Shown here: piece by piece, positions 49,301-59,682 of the stretch
Numbering within the stretch: the stretch's first letter is position 1
How the letters are laid out: each line of letters opens with the position of its first letter
Origin: Echinometra lucunter
Taxonomy: Eukaryota > Echinodermata > Echinoidea > Camarodonta > Echinometridae
DNA: 64,000 bases
Assembly (NCBI GenBank): GCA_029962745.1
Contig: CM057158.1
Location: 5,450,602-5,514,601 of the forward strand
Reading direction: 5' to 3'
The notes under the pieces: generated by a model
Told to the model about the DNA's origin: nothing
Database searches by the model: none
Seen by the model: only the letters and a program-made list of their open reading frames with translations
Translations under genes and position numbers: made by a program

Positions 49301-50337
49301 GCTTGAGAGCTTTGCACTGGTGTATAAGGCTCCCTGTTGACTGATAATGGGGCTACCCTCTTCAAAGACGGAAGGAACAAGAAAAACACACATTTCGTTG
49401 CCATGACATGTTTCTGTAAGTTAAGCCTCCCATTATAGGCGTGCTTTCTCTCTCTCTCTCTCTCTCTCTTTACATAATTGCGAAACGACAAAGTTCATTG
49501 TACAATAATTCGTAGTGATTTACATGCATGCTTTATACAGATCGTAAAAACTTTTGTTTTCCCTTTGTCAAAACACAAAGCAGAATGTGCTGCTCTATAT
49601 CAAACCATATAAAACCCTATTGTTATGAAATGAAATAATGATTTACCATATCTCTTGGTCTTAATTCAAATTATTGTAGTTACGCCACTTTCTAAATTAG
49701 ATTTTCTAAGATGTGTGAAAGATTGTTTTGCGTTACTTGAAAGGAGGCTATATATCACGCGTCTTCACTGTTTGGATTTCTGTCTATAAATTACATTTTA
49801 AGACGCAAGTAATACAAAAAATGAAAATGGAATACATGTCATGCACTTATACCTTTTCTTATGTAAAATGCAGGTGCACTTCCGTCAAGACAGTATGCCC
49901 CCTTCTTGCTCGCTATCCCATAGGGCACTTTCACCACATGAGCAACGCCATCAGCCCCTCCTCCGCCATGACCCCCTCCATCAGACCCTAAGGAAGGCGA
50001 TGTCGGACCCAGGAGATAGGTATTGACCAGCCACAGTGTCAACCACGTTGCCCAGAGTGTGGACAGGATGATGACGAAGGTCCAGCATGAGCAGCACCGG
50101 CAAAGACAGGCGCAACATCCCCGTTGCTTGTAAGACTGCGGACCGTAGTTCTTGCCCCGGTACGTCGTTTCTGAGGGCGGAGGAAGACGGGTTTTCTTCG
50201 AGTGCGTGGACGACATTTTCTTCTTTCTGATGGCTCGGCGACGATCACCGCTGCCATCGAGGGGCGTGTACTCGTCCTCGTAGTCGTGGTATTCGTAATC
50301 CATCATCGATGACATCTGATTGTCCGTATTTTAAGCT
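45656..50337 (-). CDS. Pectin acetylesterase/Notum-family protein, membrane-anchored, predicted inactive
   Basis: Five coding exons (50315-49853, 48897-48670, 48063-47920, 47324-47151 and 46320-45656) join in phase 1 with consensus sites to give 557 residues. Order: charged N-tail with a Cys cluster (67-77); one hydrophobic anchor (about 78-102), suggesting a type II membrane or ER/Golgi protein; Gly-rich linker; then the PAE domain from GAYCLDGSAP (about 139-148). Family landmarks follow: NSWILHLPDGQWC, TLGSSS, NPDFYNWNVVQFHYCDG, FSGTGSGGLG, NSKYDPW, and the Cys-rich end MDC...TCNTVC. The nucleophile position of GxSxG is Gly278 (G-T-G-S-G), the catalytic Asp is kept (Asp380), and the catalytic His position (SCxxH) is Ser434. 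Active family members hydrolyse acetyl or palmitoleoyl esters; this protein probably cannot by the usual triad. A Ser/Thr/Asn-rich insert (about 464-513) precedes the C-terminal Cys motif. A 22-nt UTR and an acceptor at 50338-50339 imply an upstream non-coding exon. Confidence 0.85.
46623..46651. repeat. (CT)n microsatellite in intron 4
   Basis: CT run of about 29 bases. Confidence 0.9.
47030..47105. repeat. (AAAT)n/(AATC)n/(TTAA)n simple repeat
   Basis: AAAT units pass into AATC units and then TTAA just downstream of exon 4 on the minus strand. Confidence 0.9.
47151..47324 (-). CDS. Esterase-like gene, exon 4
   Basis: 58 codons between CCACTAG| and CAAG|GTTGG. Begins with SGGLGVFYQADY; the usual family DAG(F/Y)F segment is replaced by ADCAFYTD. 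Confidence 0.85.
47481..47499. repeat. Poly(C) run
   Basis: About 17-19 consecutive C in intron 3 of the esterase-like gene. Confidence 0.9.
47762..47853 (-). pseudogene. Decayed copy of esterase-like exon 3
   Basis: Aligned to exon 3, both ends match (ATCACTCATATCCAGTTCC against ATCACTTACATCCAGTTCC on the plus strand, and the CCCTCA...CACTGG end), while about 47 bases in the middle are missing. The donor GT is lost (ATGAGTG in place of GTAAGTG) and the frame is broken. Confidence 0.75.
47920..48063 (-). CDS. Esterase-like gene, exon 3
   Basis: 48 codons, phase 1 at both ends, with an AT-rich acceptor TAATTATTAAG| and donor GGAT|GTAAGT. It encodes the segment leading into the nucleophile elbow and ends at FSGTG. 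Partial copies of this exon lie on both sides. Confidence 0.82.
48127..48256 (-). pseudogene. Tandem duplicate of the 5' half of esterase-like exon 3
   Basis: 47993-48126 and 48127-48256 are head-to-tail copies with only a few differences. The duplicate carries the acceptor and first 71 bases of exon 3 but not its 3' end. A donor-like ACAG|GTGTTT is created at the junction; using it would add a 76-bp exon and shift the frame. Confidence 0.85.
48321..48396 (-). pseudogene. Diverged relic of esterase-like exon 3
   Basis: On the minus strand one frame reads DDSPPPFIISDVSDGGMIYHRS, similar to the exon 3 reading GNSPTPLSVSDEGVIYQRGS. It has an AG in acceptor position but lacks a good donor. An alternative exon is possible but less likely than a relic. 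Confidence 0.6.
48670..48897 (-). CDS. Esterase-like gene, exon 2
   Basis: 76 codons, phase 1 at both ends, between TTCAG| and TTTTCAG|GTGAGA. Encodes the oxyanion region (LPDGQWC in place of the usual GGGWC/GGWYC) and the NPDFYNWN block. Confidence 0.88.
49853..50337 (-). CDS. Esterase-like gene, coding exon 1
   Basis: Follows the acceptor CTGCCTTGTTGTTATCAG. The ATG is at 50315-50313, after 22 nt of UTR. It encodes the cytoplasmic tail, Cys cluster, membrane anchor and the first PAE motif. The donor is AAAAG|GTATAAGT. Confidence 0.85.
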
Positions 50338-51663
50338 CTGATAACAACAAGGCAGTATTCATTACAGTTTATAATTATATTTTCATAATCACCAAGTCCA
50401 ATTTACTACTTTACAGCAACTTATCAATAAGATATGGCAAATCAATTTTCGTTATCAAAATGCTGTTTTCGAATATTTGTGATAATAGTGAATAACTATT
50501 TTTCTATCTTCCATATTTCTAAACAAGCTATTCCCTTAAAAACATATTGGGTGAAACAAGATTTAGATAAATTATGCGAAATGTACAAAATACACTGTAC
50601 TCACTTCATGAATATATTCAACAATTAAAATGATTATCTGAATAGGGAATGAACGCAACAAATCACAAAAATTTAATGGTGTATTAATTTCATGTCTACT
50701 CCAAGGCTGTGTCTATACTATGTCTTATAAAATGAATATAAAAAGCACGATGAAAAATGGTACTCACTTAACTTTGAATACGTGTATAAAAACAATCACT
50801 GATGAGCTACATACATGTATATATGCCTTTACGTCCCAGTGTACCTAGAACCGATTTGAAAACCGACTATATTCGTTTGCTTTTGCCACGATATCTCACG
50901 CCATATGGAACAAATGGAGCATTATGAAAAAAACTGAAATCCACACCGGGAGAAATCACACACTTTCTCATTATACACACTCGATGAGGGGAGTATAATA
51001 GACCTGGAGGTAACACGTGGACGATATTAAAGGCTGTCTGCATGTTAACGGCTTACACAAAGAAAGCATCATTTGCATAATAATTACATTTTCATATTCA
51101 ACCTTACACAGTATAATAAGATAATATAAAAAAGATCATAACGTTATATTTTAGGCAATACAGAATTTGGAGACGGAGACGCAGTCATCCTCTTGAATGG
51201 CGTCATTTTATTTCTCTATTGTACTATTTTATGTCCATAATAATTATTCGAATAAGGTTCTGATTTGTAATGTATGGATGATATATCTCTTTCTATGGAA
51301 TATATGGAAATATAATAAAAGCTTATTTTGATAAGAAGAATATAGTTGAATTGTGACGTCATGAATCTATTTTTATTTTCATCACGACCATATCGTATAT
51401 ACCAAATACCTACCCGCACAAGCACTTGACTTGAAATATTAACCCAGCTTTTACCGTTTTTCTTCATTCTGCATTCGTGCCATGGGATGAGTGCGGAGCT
51501 ATACTACATAGGTTAATATCAACCGATTTTGGAGTGGTAAATCAAAGATTTTCACTGGCAGACTGTGGTTTAAATTATTCATTACAAAAATTCGCCGGGT
51601 TGGTTTCACAGCTTATAGATGAGGCCGTTGTATATCCCCCCCCCCCCCCCCTCCCCATTCAAT
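50338..51663. other. 5' flank of the esterase-like gene
   Basis: Should contain or precede the non-coding first exon. Several GTGAGTAC donor-like sites occur on the minus strand (about 50590 and 50765), but none can be chosen. Poly(C) at about 51638-51651. Confidence 0.35.
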
Positions 51664-51898
51664 CACTCTTAGAAAAAATGGTGCTGATTAGAACCTTTTC
51701 GTGTCCCACATTTGGAACCTTGGAAGGTTCTTCAAAGAACCATTAAAGGTTCTCTGAAGGGTTGTAAAGGGGTCTTTATGTGCATGAACCCTTTTGGGGT
51801 TCTTGAAAATATAAAGAACCCTTTATAGAACCTCTTTTCTGCAGAGTTCTAAATACGGGACAAAACAGGGTTCTAAATGGCACATTTTTCTTAGAGTG
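51664..51898. repeat. MITE-like foldback element, GGTTCTT/AAGAACC words
   Basis: The ends CACTCTTAGAAAAAATGG and CATTTTTCTTAGAGTG are inverted. The interior is built of GGTTCTT, AAGAACC and AGGTTC words in both orientations. About 235 bp. Confidence 0.85.
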
Positions 51899-54349
51899 AA
51901 AAATCTTAAAAGAAATCGGTGCTAGTTGCAGTACAGGTTCTATACATCCCCAAACCCCGTCCTGAGAAGTTTCAGCCCCCCATTGATTATTCCTGGATAC
52001 ACTACACCCCTCCCCCCAGACAATCTCTCCCTGGCTCTCCTCTATTCCTCTCTCTTTCTCCCTCCCTCCCTACCCCCAGGTTCTCGGTAGTGCATGTTTG
52101 CATTTTAGAATCATGTTTGCTAATCTAAGAAAATGTAAATGTCAGATATGGAAAGCCAAATTGAGTCACTACCTCGAAGCAGTACTGAAATCGAATTATT
52201 CATGTGCAAGACATGTACATGTATATGTACCCTACCAAACAAAATGTAGTAGCTTTTGAAATCCTAGATCATTGTTGGAGGCTTGTCTGATATAACAGCA
52301 ACCTACGATAAAAAAAAGAAATCTATATAACAAGAATAAATCACTTAAAACGGCCGAATGAAAATAATGCCTGAATTAAGAAGCATATTAATGTATTACA
52401 AAAATACAGTTTATGCACTAGTTAGCAGGTAAGTAATAAGAGTACAATCAAATTATAGAAAAATTATTTGCGTTCATGAATAGGGAATCTCGTTCAAATA
52501 TTCGAAACAAAATTTTGGCTTCGTTCTAGACACTTTTTAAAGGTTAGACAATATTTTTTTTTCTCTCTGAAAAGTATGACAGATAGCTCGTTCTCTAAAA
52601 AGACATTTTGCATGCATCATTTACTGCCACGTCGGACTTGAGAATAGAGGATGCTTCGAAATGGAAGACCATGTTCTAATCTTGACAAGAAAATACACCA
52701 TCAGTGAAAACTTTTCATCAACAAAGATATCAGTGTGCATGAGTTGAAAAATACGGATAAAATTTACTTACAAATAACGTTAGAAATACGGATAAAATAC
52801 TAGTACACTTACACGGAATTCAAAGTGTTGGTTCATCCAATTTTAAGCACTTCAAGTTGATAAATCGAGATGAAAGATGTTGCAGTGGATTCACATTTAG
52901 AAATCACATTCTTACAACACTCATAAATAAACCAGCAGTATCGGAGTTATCTAAATTTAGAAATAATGTATTCATATTCCGCGAGCCTAACACAAAACGT
53001 GTGTTGTGTGGAGAAAGAGAAATCTGAAATTTTAAATGACCCGTATATGATTTTCCCTATTATGATGCACAGCTGTGCATAGACGAAACATGTGACACGT
53101 GTTCCGAGTGGGAGAGAGAGAGAGAGAGAGAGAAAGATAGGCAGAGGAAAAATATAGGAGAAGAGGGAAAGAGAAAAGTAGGTGAACATGGGGGGGGGGG
53201 GAGGTAGAAAGGGGAGGGGAGATAATACATGTGCATGACATTATAGGAAAGATGAGCGGAGAAGCAGAGGGAAGAACATGGGATAGTATATAGGTGAAAG
53301 GGAGAGGGAGAGATAAAGGAGGAGATGCAAATATATAGGAAGAGGGGTAAAGGGGGAAAATGGGAGAAAATGGGAGAAAATATAAGAGTAGAAAGAAAAG
53401 TAGGTGGAAAGGGAGAGGAAATGATTAGAGGAGAGGCAAATTTATAGGGGAGAGGTAAGGAAAAATCAGAGGTAAATGGAAGAGGTAGGAGGGGATTGGG
53501 AAAGATGGGCGGAGAGGAGATCGAGGTAGAGATGGGTGATAAGGTAGAGAAGGAGAGGGAATGTACATGGATGGAGGAAAGGGCAAGCAGTGAGGAGAGG
53601 GAGAGAGAGAGAGGGAGAGAGATGGAGTAATAACACGAAAAGAGAGAAAGAAAAAGGAGAGACAGAAGGAGAGCTCAAGGAGAAGGAAAGATAAATAAAA
53701 AAGGCAGATTAAGCAGTTAAGAGGTGAATCAAGATCACTGAATAGAATTCTGCGAATGAGGCGATATTGAACAGGGTACAAAGAAGTATAGTCTGGTCAA
53801 GAGAATGTAAAAATTCAAGGAACAATAAACATTTTTAGATTAAGGGTTGAAAATAGTTGAAAAATGTGGGGGGGGGGGGGAATACCCTTCTCACTTGGAA
53901 TGCCAAAGAACAATTAGGCATATTATAAGCTATCACTGAAGAGGGGTATGGGATGGACCACACTATTTTATTCCCCTTTCTCTTTCTCTATTTTTTCACC
54001 GAATTCAAAGGGGGGGGGGCTTCTCCAATGCCATTAACATGTTATATTAAAATGTTATATTTACTATTCCTGTGGATTGGTAAAACTTTGTACACGTTTT
54101 GCTTAAAAGCATGAAATTTCGCATGTAGGTGGAGTTTTTGATGCTGAATAATGCTGGATATGGTGCACCCATAAAATTTTGGTCCTGCATGGTGGCCCGA
54201 TGTGCTATAATGTTTTTAAAAAATATATTGCTCTCTTAGGGTATTTTCCCTTCTTAGTGGTTGATTTAAACATAATCATAATAGTTTTGATATATCTAAA
54301 TTTAATCCAGGCATTGGAGTGTGGATAAGTGCTTTATGTGTCCATATAT
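51899..54349. other. Non-coding with purine-rich tract
   Basis: No gene recognised. An AG run lies at 53110-53133, and about 53140-53680 is a long GGAGA/GGGA-rich polypurine tract. Poly(G) runs at about 53190, 53868 and 54010. Confidence 0.5.
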
Positions 54350-54730
54350 GCCTTTTTAAAACTGCTGCCATGCCAGACATATTTTTTTAAAAGAAAAAAA
54401 AAGGGGGGGGGGGGCTAAACATGTAATTTTGTTTGTTTGTACCAGCCTCCCCTTTTTAAATTCTCCTTGATAATGTCGCTATATAGAGGGGCAGTTGTCC
54501 ATCGGGACATGTTCATTCTGAAGCATGGGAAATCGCTGGAATATTATTAGAGAAATAATTGATGATAAATAATAGTAATATCATTAAATATCAATTAGTG
54601 AAATATTATTAGATAAAAAATGATGGGCCATATCTTGTCGATAAACTTGAAAATATACTTGCATTTCATTACTTGTTTACTTTATATCATTAATCTTAAC
54701 TATTTGTGTTTCTTCACTTTCTCGTATGCA
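54350..54730. repeat. Local duplication, copy A
   Basis: From GCCTTTTTAAAACTGCTGCC to TTTCTCGTATGCA. The same sequence recurs at 55172-55534 with small deletions. Includes poly(A)/poly(G), CATGCCAGACATATTT and CATCGGGACATGTTC. Confidence 0.9.
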
Positions 54731-54779
54731 CCACCCTTTTATAAATCAGAATATACAGAATTTACATCAACAATTTGAA

Positions 54780-54885
54780 ACAAAAAAAGAAAAGAAAAAG
54801 AAAAGAAAAGAAAAAGAAAAAGAAAAGGAAAGGAAAAATAAAATAAAATAAAATAAAATAAAAGAAAAGAAAAGAAGTAGAAAAC
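54780..54885. repeat. (AAAAG)n/(AAAAT)n simple repeat
   Basis: About 105 bases of A-rich pentamers between the two duplication copies. Antisense frames are Phe/Leu repeats, not genes. Confidence 0.9.
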
Positions 54886-55171
54886 AATAAAGTGATAAAA
54901 AAAGGGGGGAATAGATACTTTGCCTTGGAAAGCATTAACGGAAATACGGAAACAATCATTTATCAATGATAATCATTTATCAATGGTAAGAATATGAAAA
55001 AAAGTATACTTAGTCCGCCTACCATGCCTATGTATACCCCTAATTTTCCACGCCGCTTCAAGCCTGAATATGATCGAAAAGAGAGAGAGAGAGAGATTTT
55101 GGGCTTAATCTGAAAGGGCGGGGGGGGGGGCACTTTCATGATTGGTGAACACAATTTTAAGACACTGGCCG

Positions 55172-55534
55172 GCCTTTTTAAAATTGCTGCCATGCCAGAC
55201 ATATTTTTTTAAAAGAAAAAAAAAGGGGGAGGGGGGGGGGGCTAAACATGTAATTTTGTTTGCTTGTACTAGCCTCCCCTTTTTAAATTCTCCTTGATAA
55301 TGTTGCTATATAGAGGGGGCAGTTGTGCATCGGGACATGTTCATTCTGAAGCCATGGGAAATCGCTGGAATATTATTAGAGAAATAATTGATAATAAAAT
55401 TAGTGAAATATTATTAGATAAAAATGATGGGCCATATCTTGTCGATACACTTTGAAAATATACTTGCATTTCATTACTTGTTGACTTTATAACATTAATC
55501 TTAACTATTTGCGTTTCTTCACTTTCTCGTATGC
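55172..55534. repeat. Local duplication, copy B
   Basis: Matches 54350-54730 nearly throughout but lacks part of the AATAGTAATATCATTAAATA segment. The two copies are in direct orientation, 822 bp apart start to start. Confidence 0.9.
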
Positions 55535-55839
55535 ATTTTAAAACTATTTTAAAAGAAATTTGTATTTTTATATTGTTTGGAACACTAATTTTCAATAAAC
55601 ATAATCATAACCATTATAAAGAAAAGAAAAGGGCATTATTTTCCTGGCAAAATTTCATAGTTGCTCGCTCATCCCTGTCCCTAATTAAGGTAGACTAACG
55701 ACGTCCTGTTCCTGAGGGTTTTTTCGGTCTTGTCATAATCATTTTCTTGAGACAAAAATATATCTTTCCAAGTGTGTGTGTGTGTCAAAGTCTCACTATT
55801 TAACTTTTCATTCACCTTATTCACCTAGCACCTCACCTC

Positions 55840-56196
55840 AGCATGCACGACGTCACTTCACCGCAGATATTCTATTCGGTCACGGGTTTACGCACGCGCT
55901 CTAAGCTTTCACCTTTGACAGGACTAATGACCAGCGGATGGATATGTATCTACAAAATACAATACAGTATAAAATGATAAAGTAGTATTCATGAAGCAAA
56001 GAGTGTGATATTTCATGTTTATTTGGAATAAATATTCTATAATAAACAAAATCTTACTTTACGATTTTAAGAAAAACTGAGAAATAATTGCACTATTTTG
56101 GTGAATGCGGAGGTATGCGCACAAAGAGGTGGTGAACTAGTGACGTAAATTACCGGCATTTTCCTCCCATCTTTCTCTCTCTCACCAGCTAGAACC
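55840..56196 (+). promoter_or_regulatory. Probable promoter/5' UTR region of the intact ADP/ATP carrier
   Basis: Between the repeats and the ATG lie GACGTCAC (55849-55856) and TGACGTAA (56141-56148), both close to CRE/ATF sites. No TATA box at a sensible distance was identified. The last 30 bases before the ATG are a CT-rich leader, CTTTCTCTCTCTCACCAG. The transcription start was not located. Confidence 0.35.
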
Positions 56197-56316
56197 ATGG
56201 CCATCAATAAAGAAATCGTCACATCTTTTGCCAAAGATCTTGCAGCCGGTGGCATTGCTGCTGCAATTTCTAAAACTGCCGTAGCCCCAATCGAAAGAGT
56301 CAAGCTTCTATTACAG
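56197..56316 (+). CDS. ADP/ATP carrier exon 1
   Basis: 40 codons ending CTATTACAG|GTGAGA. Contains [12 protein letters not shown]. Confidence 0.95.
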
Positions 56317-59300
56317 GTGAGATTTTGTCGAAATATTGTGATCATGCTAGTAAATGTTCGTCTTCTCTTTCTCTTTCGTCAATGCAGACTTAGATCTAAT
56401 CATCATGTCTGAGAGGCTCTGTGTGTGTTGCATAGGGTTTGCACGTAAAATAACGTGTGTGTAATATGAGAGAGCGTTCTACTACGATGTTCACGTGGGC
56501 TTTTTGCATGCACTTCCTGTTAAAACGCCGGTACCGTACTGGGTGAAAATGTTCTTGTGAGTTGACAGATGTGAGATGGAAAGTTAAATGGCGAAGTAGA
56601 TCTAGTAACATGCCAAAAGCGTGTTTGCGGGTGATCTTATTTGTTCTTTTTGTTCACAATTAAGTCTTAAGAGGACTTCATGAAGTCTGTCCTTCAGAGT
56701 AGAGAAGCCAGCATAATTGAGGTCAATCATAGGGGGCGGCAGGGACATGCGCCACTGGCCACTGCACCATGTCAGTGCTTGTGACAGCGTCCATATTGAT
56801 TTTTCACAAACAGAAAGTAACTGTTGACGATTTGTTGATATTTACCATGTTATGAACTGTTGAATACCAAATATTTAAGAGAATAAAGGGTATGCTGGAA
56901 AATAATTGAATTAGAAAATTAAAATTGAAAGCAAATGTCCAAGACTAAGTAAGGGCCTTATTCTAAGGGGAAGGCTGGGAAAACCTGTGTGAAATACTTT
57001 ACAAGTTAGCAGGTCTAGAACTAAATAGATTTACTAATTACAATGATATGGATATAGGCCTAGAAGCTACTCAACTCTAGTCTAGGAGTGTCTATTCCTC
57101 ACTTTCCTAAAATGTACTTAGAACAACATGGCTTTACGCATACTATCTTGCTAAAAAGACAATGATGCCAACACTACACCAAGGCAATTTTATGAATCAA
57201 CTAGGTTCTTTTACTTCTCTGGTCAGAAGCCTATTTCTTATGTAAATTCTTTGGATATCGCCACCCGTATGTCAAAACGGCGTTTTGAATAGTGAAACTA
57301 ATTGCTGACGCGAACACAAAATACATTGCCTTAGATCTTCTATAATAGAGGAGAAAAGTTTTGATTTTACTTACCAGCAATGTTCCTGAGCCTCTCAATT
57401 TTCCCCTTTCTGCTTCATATCTGATGAATGAAGCAGATGAAAAATGGTGAATTTTAAGAAAAAATGGACGCTTATCGGACTCGTAGGTCGACAGCATGCC
57501 GTCGAATAACAAACAAAAAAGCATGTTATTTAGTTTCGGTACACATTTGTCACGTTTGCAGGACGAGGTCAATTCATTGACCGAGTTCACAGGATGAATG
57601 GATATCGGCAATAAACAGAGATAAATGGGAAAAATTAATAATTGACCCTCATGTAACAGTGTAATGAAAAGATAAGGGAAAAGGGTTTTTTTTTGTAACA
57701 ATGTATTAAAGCTGTAAAAGGGGACATTAGCCATGCCATGGGGAGAATGCTTATCACACTTCTGTCTTCTAAGTTACCTTTTAGTTGAAAAGATATAGCA
57801 GATGTACACCTGCTATGAAATGCTGAAAAGAGAAAATAAGGAAAAAATTAAAGATCAATTTAGAATAATGTTTTATAGGAGATGAAGCGATCCATTTACC
57901 TTTAATTTTATTTGTGCACATCCTTAATTATATTTGTGAAAACCTCAAAGCTGTGAAAGAGAAAGGAAGGAAGCAAGTGATGATCACATTCATAAAAGGT
58001 TGGAAGTGACTCATTTCAGTGGCCAACATTGAGCCGATCTTTTCGTGTTAGTGCAACTGTTAAAAGCCTGTGAACAATAAGTGACTGTGACTCGTATCAC
58101 AAGTGATTATCATTTGTATCCATACTGGTTTTCTGCTTAGATGAGTTTACTGTAAAGTCCGACATCCTTGTCTCTGTATTTCCTTTCCTAAATATCCTGG
58201 TACATTTGATGTTTCCCTTTTAAAAAAAATACCCCTACATTGAAAAAATTAATTATTAATTTAGCAAATTTTCTTTTACATGTATATACATGTATATACC
58301 TTAATTACCTTTTGAAAATCCCATTTCATTGCAGTATTCCACTCACACTTGTTCTTTATACTTTTTCGGGGGGGGGGGGGGTGTAGTAATGAATAGAATA
58401 CTATTATGCTTGATTATTTGTATAAACGTGCATAACACAATACCTGTTCCTTTACTGCATCTTCCAGGTACAACATGCATCAAAACAAATTACAAAAGAC
58501 CAGCAGTACAAGGGAATCGTCGACTGCTTTCGTCGTGTCACGAAGGAGCAGGGTTTCTTCTCACTATGGCGTGGAAACTTGGCCAATGTTATCAGATACT
58601 TCCCCACACAGGTGAGATTGTGTTCATTTCATTTACAGCCATATATGTAACACTTGTGCTCATTACAGGTGCTAATTAATGCAGTTTAAAGTCTTATTAT
58701 GATTAACAGTAGATTTAGCCATAATGTGGTTATGGCAGTTTCAAGGAGATGCAAATTTCTGATTCAGTTGGCAATTTTTGAAAAAGTGTAATATAATCAC
58801 CAACCCTATGGATCATACCATTTATGTTGTAAGACAGACGATTTGAGGATTTGAATTTTCCATAAGAAATTGCATGTAAGAGAGAGAGAGAGAAAAAAAA
58901 AAAAACAGTGTCACTGTTTCTACATCATGATTGTAGATTCATGCTTGTTCCAGTTATTTAAACAAATAATGGCATTTTCAATGCAAGTGTTGTGATTCTT
59001 TTTTGTTACTACAATTTGCTGGTCTCCTGTTTTTCAGGCTTTGAACTTTGCCTTCAAAGACAAATACAAGAGGTTGTTCTTGGATGGAGTTGACAAGAGA
59101 AAGCAGTTTTGGCGCTATTTTGCTGGTAACTTGGCTTCCGGAGGTGCAGCAGGAGCCACTTCACTCTGCTTTGTGTATCCTCTTGATTTCGCCCGTACCC
59201 GTCTGGCTGCAGATATTGGTAAGGGCGCTGCAGAGAGAGAGTTCCAGGGTCTTGGTGACTGCTTGACCAAGATCTTCAAGTCTGATGGCATGCTTGGACT

Positions 59301-59682
59301 TTACCGTGGATTTGGTGTGTCTGTCCAGGGAATCATCATCTACCGTGCAGCCTACTTTGGCTTCTACGACACAGCCAAGGGCATGTTGCCCCCCAACCTC
59401 AGCAGAAATATCCTGATCTCTTGGATGGTGGCCCAGACTGTCACTACTTGCTCAGGAATCATCTCCTATCCATTTGACACTGTCCGTCGTCGCATGATGA
59501 TGCAGTCTGGCCGCAAAGGAGGAGAGGTCATGTACAAGAGCACCATCGACTGCTGGAGGAAAATCGCTGCTCAGGAAGGTGGTGGAGCCTTCTTCAAGGG
59601 TGCATTCTCCAACGTCCTGCGTGGTACTGGCGGTGCCCTAGTACTTGTACTTTACGATGAACTCAAGAAGTTCATTGTATAG
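56197..59682 (+). CDS. Mitochondrial ADP/ATP carrier (adenine nucleotide translocator), intact
   Basis: Three exons (56197-56316, 58468-58611 and 59038-59682), phase 0 with consensus GT/AG sites, encode 302 residues, close to the usual ANT length of about 300. The three SLC25 signatures are PIERVK (31-36), PLDFAR (136-141) and PFDTVR (233-238), and the ADP/ATP carrier hallmark RRRMMM is at 238-243. Two membrane spans are expected per repeat, six in all. The protein exchanges matrix ATP for cytosolic ADP across the inner mitochondrial membrane. The first intron follows LLLQ, a position I recall as shared with vertebrate ANT genes. The start ATG has a good context (ACCATGG), and the N-terminal [15 protein letters not shown] fits the family. 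No lesions were seen. The same-orientation broken paralog at 36200-40528 has identical exon boundaries, so the pair arose by duplication of the whole gene, not by retroposition. Confidence 0.96.
57375..57734 (-). other. Candidate minus-strand exon inside ADP/ATP carrier intron 1
   Basis: A minus-strand frame is open from 57734 to 57231 (167 codons), unusually long for this AT-rich intron. A near-ideal donor CATTGCTG|GTAAGTAAAA falls at 57375/57374. I recognise no family in the translation. It could be a 5' exon of a minus-strand transcript (the esterase-like gene needs one), or chance. Confidence 0.22.
58368..58382. repeat. Poly(G) run in intron 1
   Basis: About 13 consecutive G upstream of exon 2. 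Confidence 0.85.
58468..58611 (+). CDS. ADP/ATP carrier exon 2
   Basis: 48 codons between TGCATCTTCCAG| and ACACAG|GTGAGA. Contains DQQYKG, FSLWRGN and RYFPTQ. Confidence 0.95.
59038..59682 (+). CDS. ADP/ATP carrier exon 3
   Basis: 214 codons plus TAG after CTGTTTTTCAG. Contains PLDFAR, PFDTVR and RRRMMM. Confidence 0.96.
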   Translation, partial: ALNFAFKDKYKRLFLDGVDKRKQFWRYFAGNLASGGAAGATSLCFVYPLDFARTRLAADIGKGAAEREFQGLGDCLTKIFKSDGMLGLYRGFGVSVQGIIIYRAAYFGFYDTAKGMLPPNLSRNILISWMVAQTVTTCSGIISYPFDTVRRRMMMQSGRKGGEVMYKSTIDCWRKIAAQEGGGAFFKGAFSNVLRGTGGALVLVLYDELKKFIV

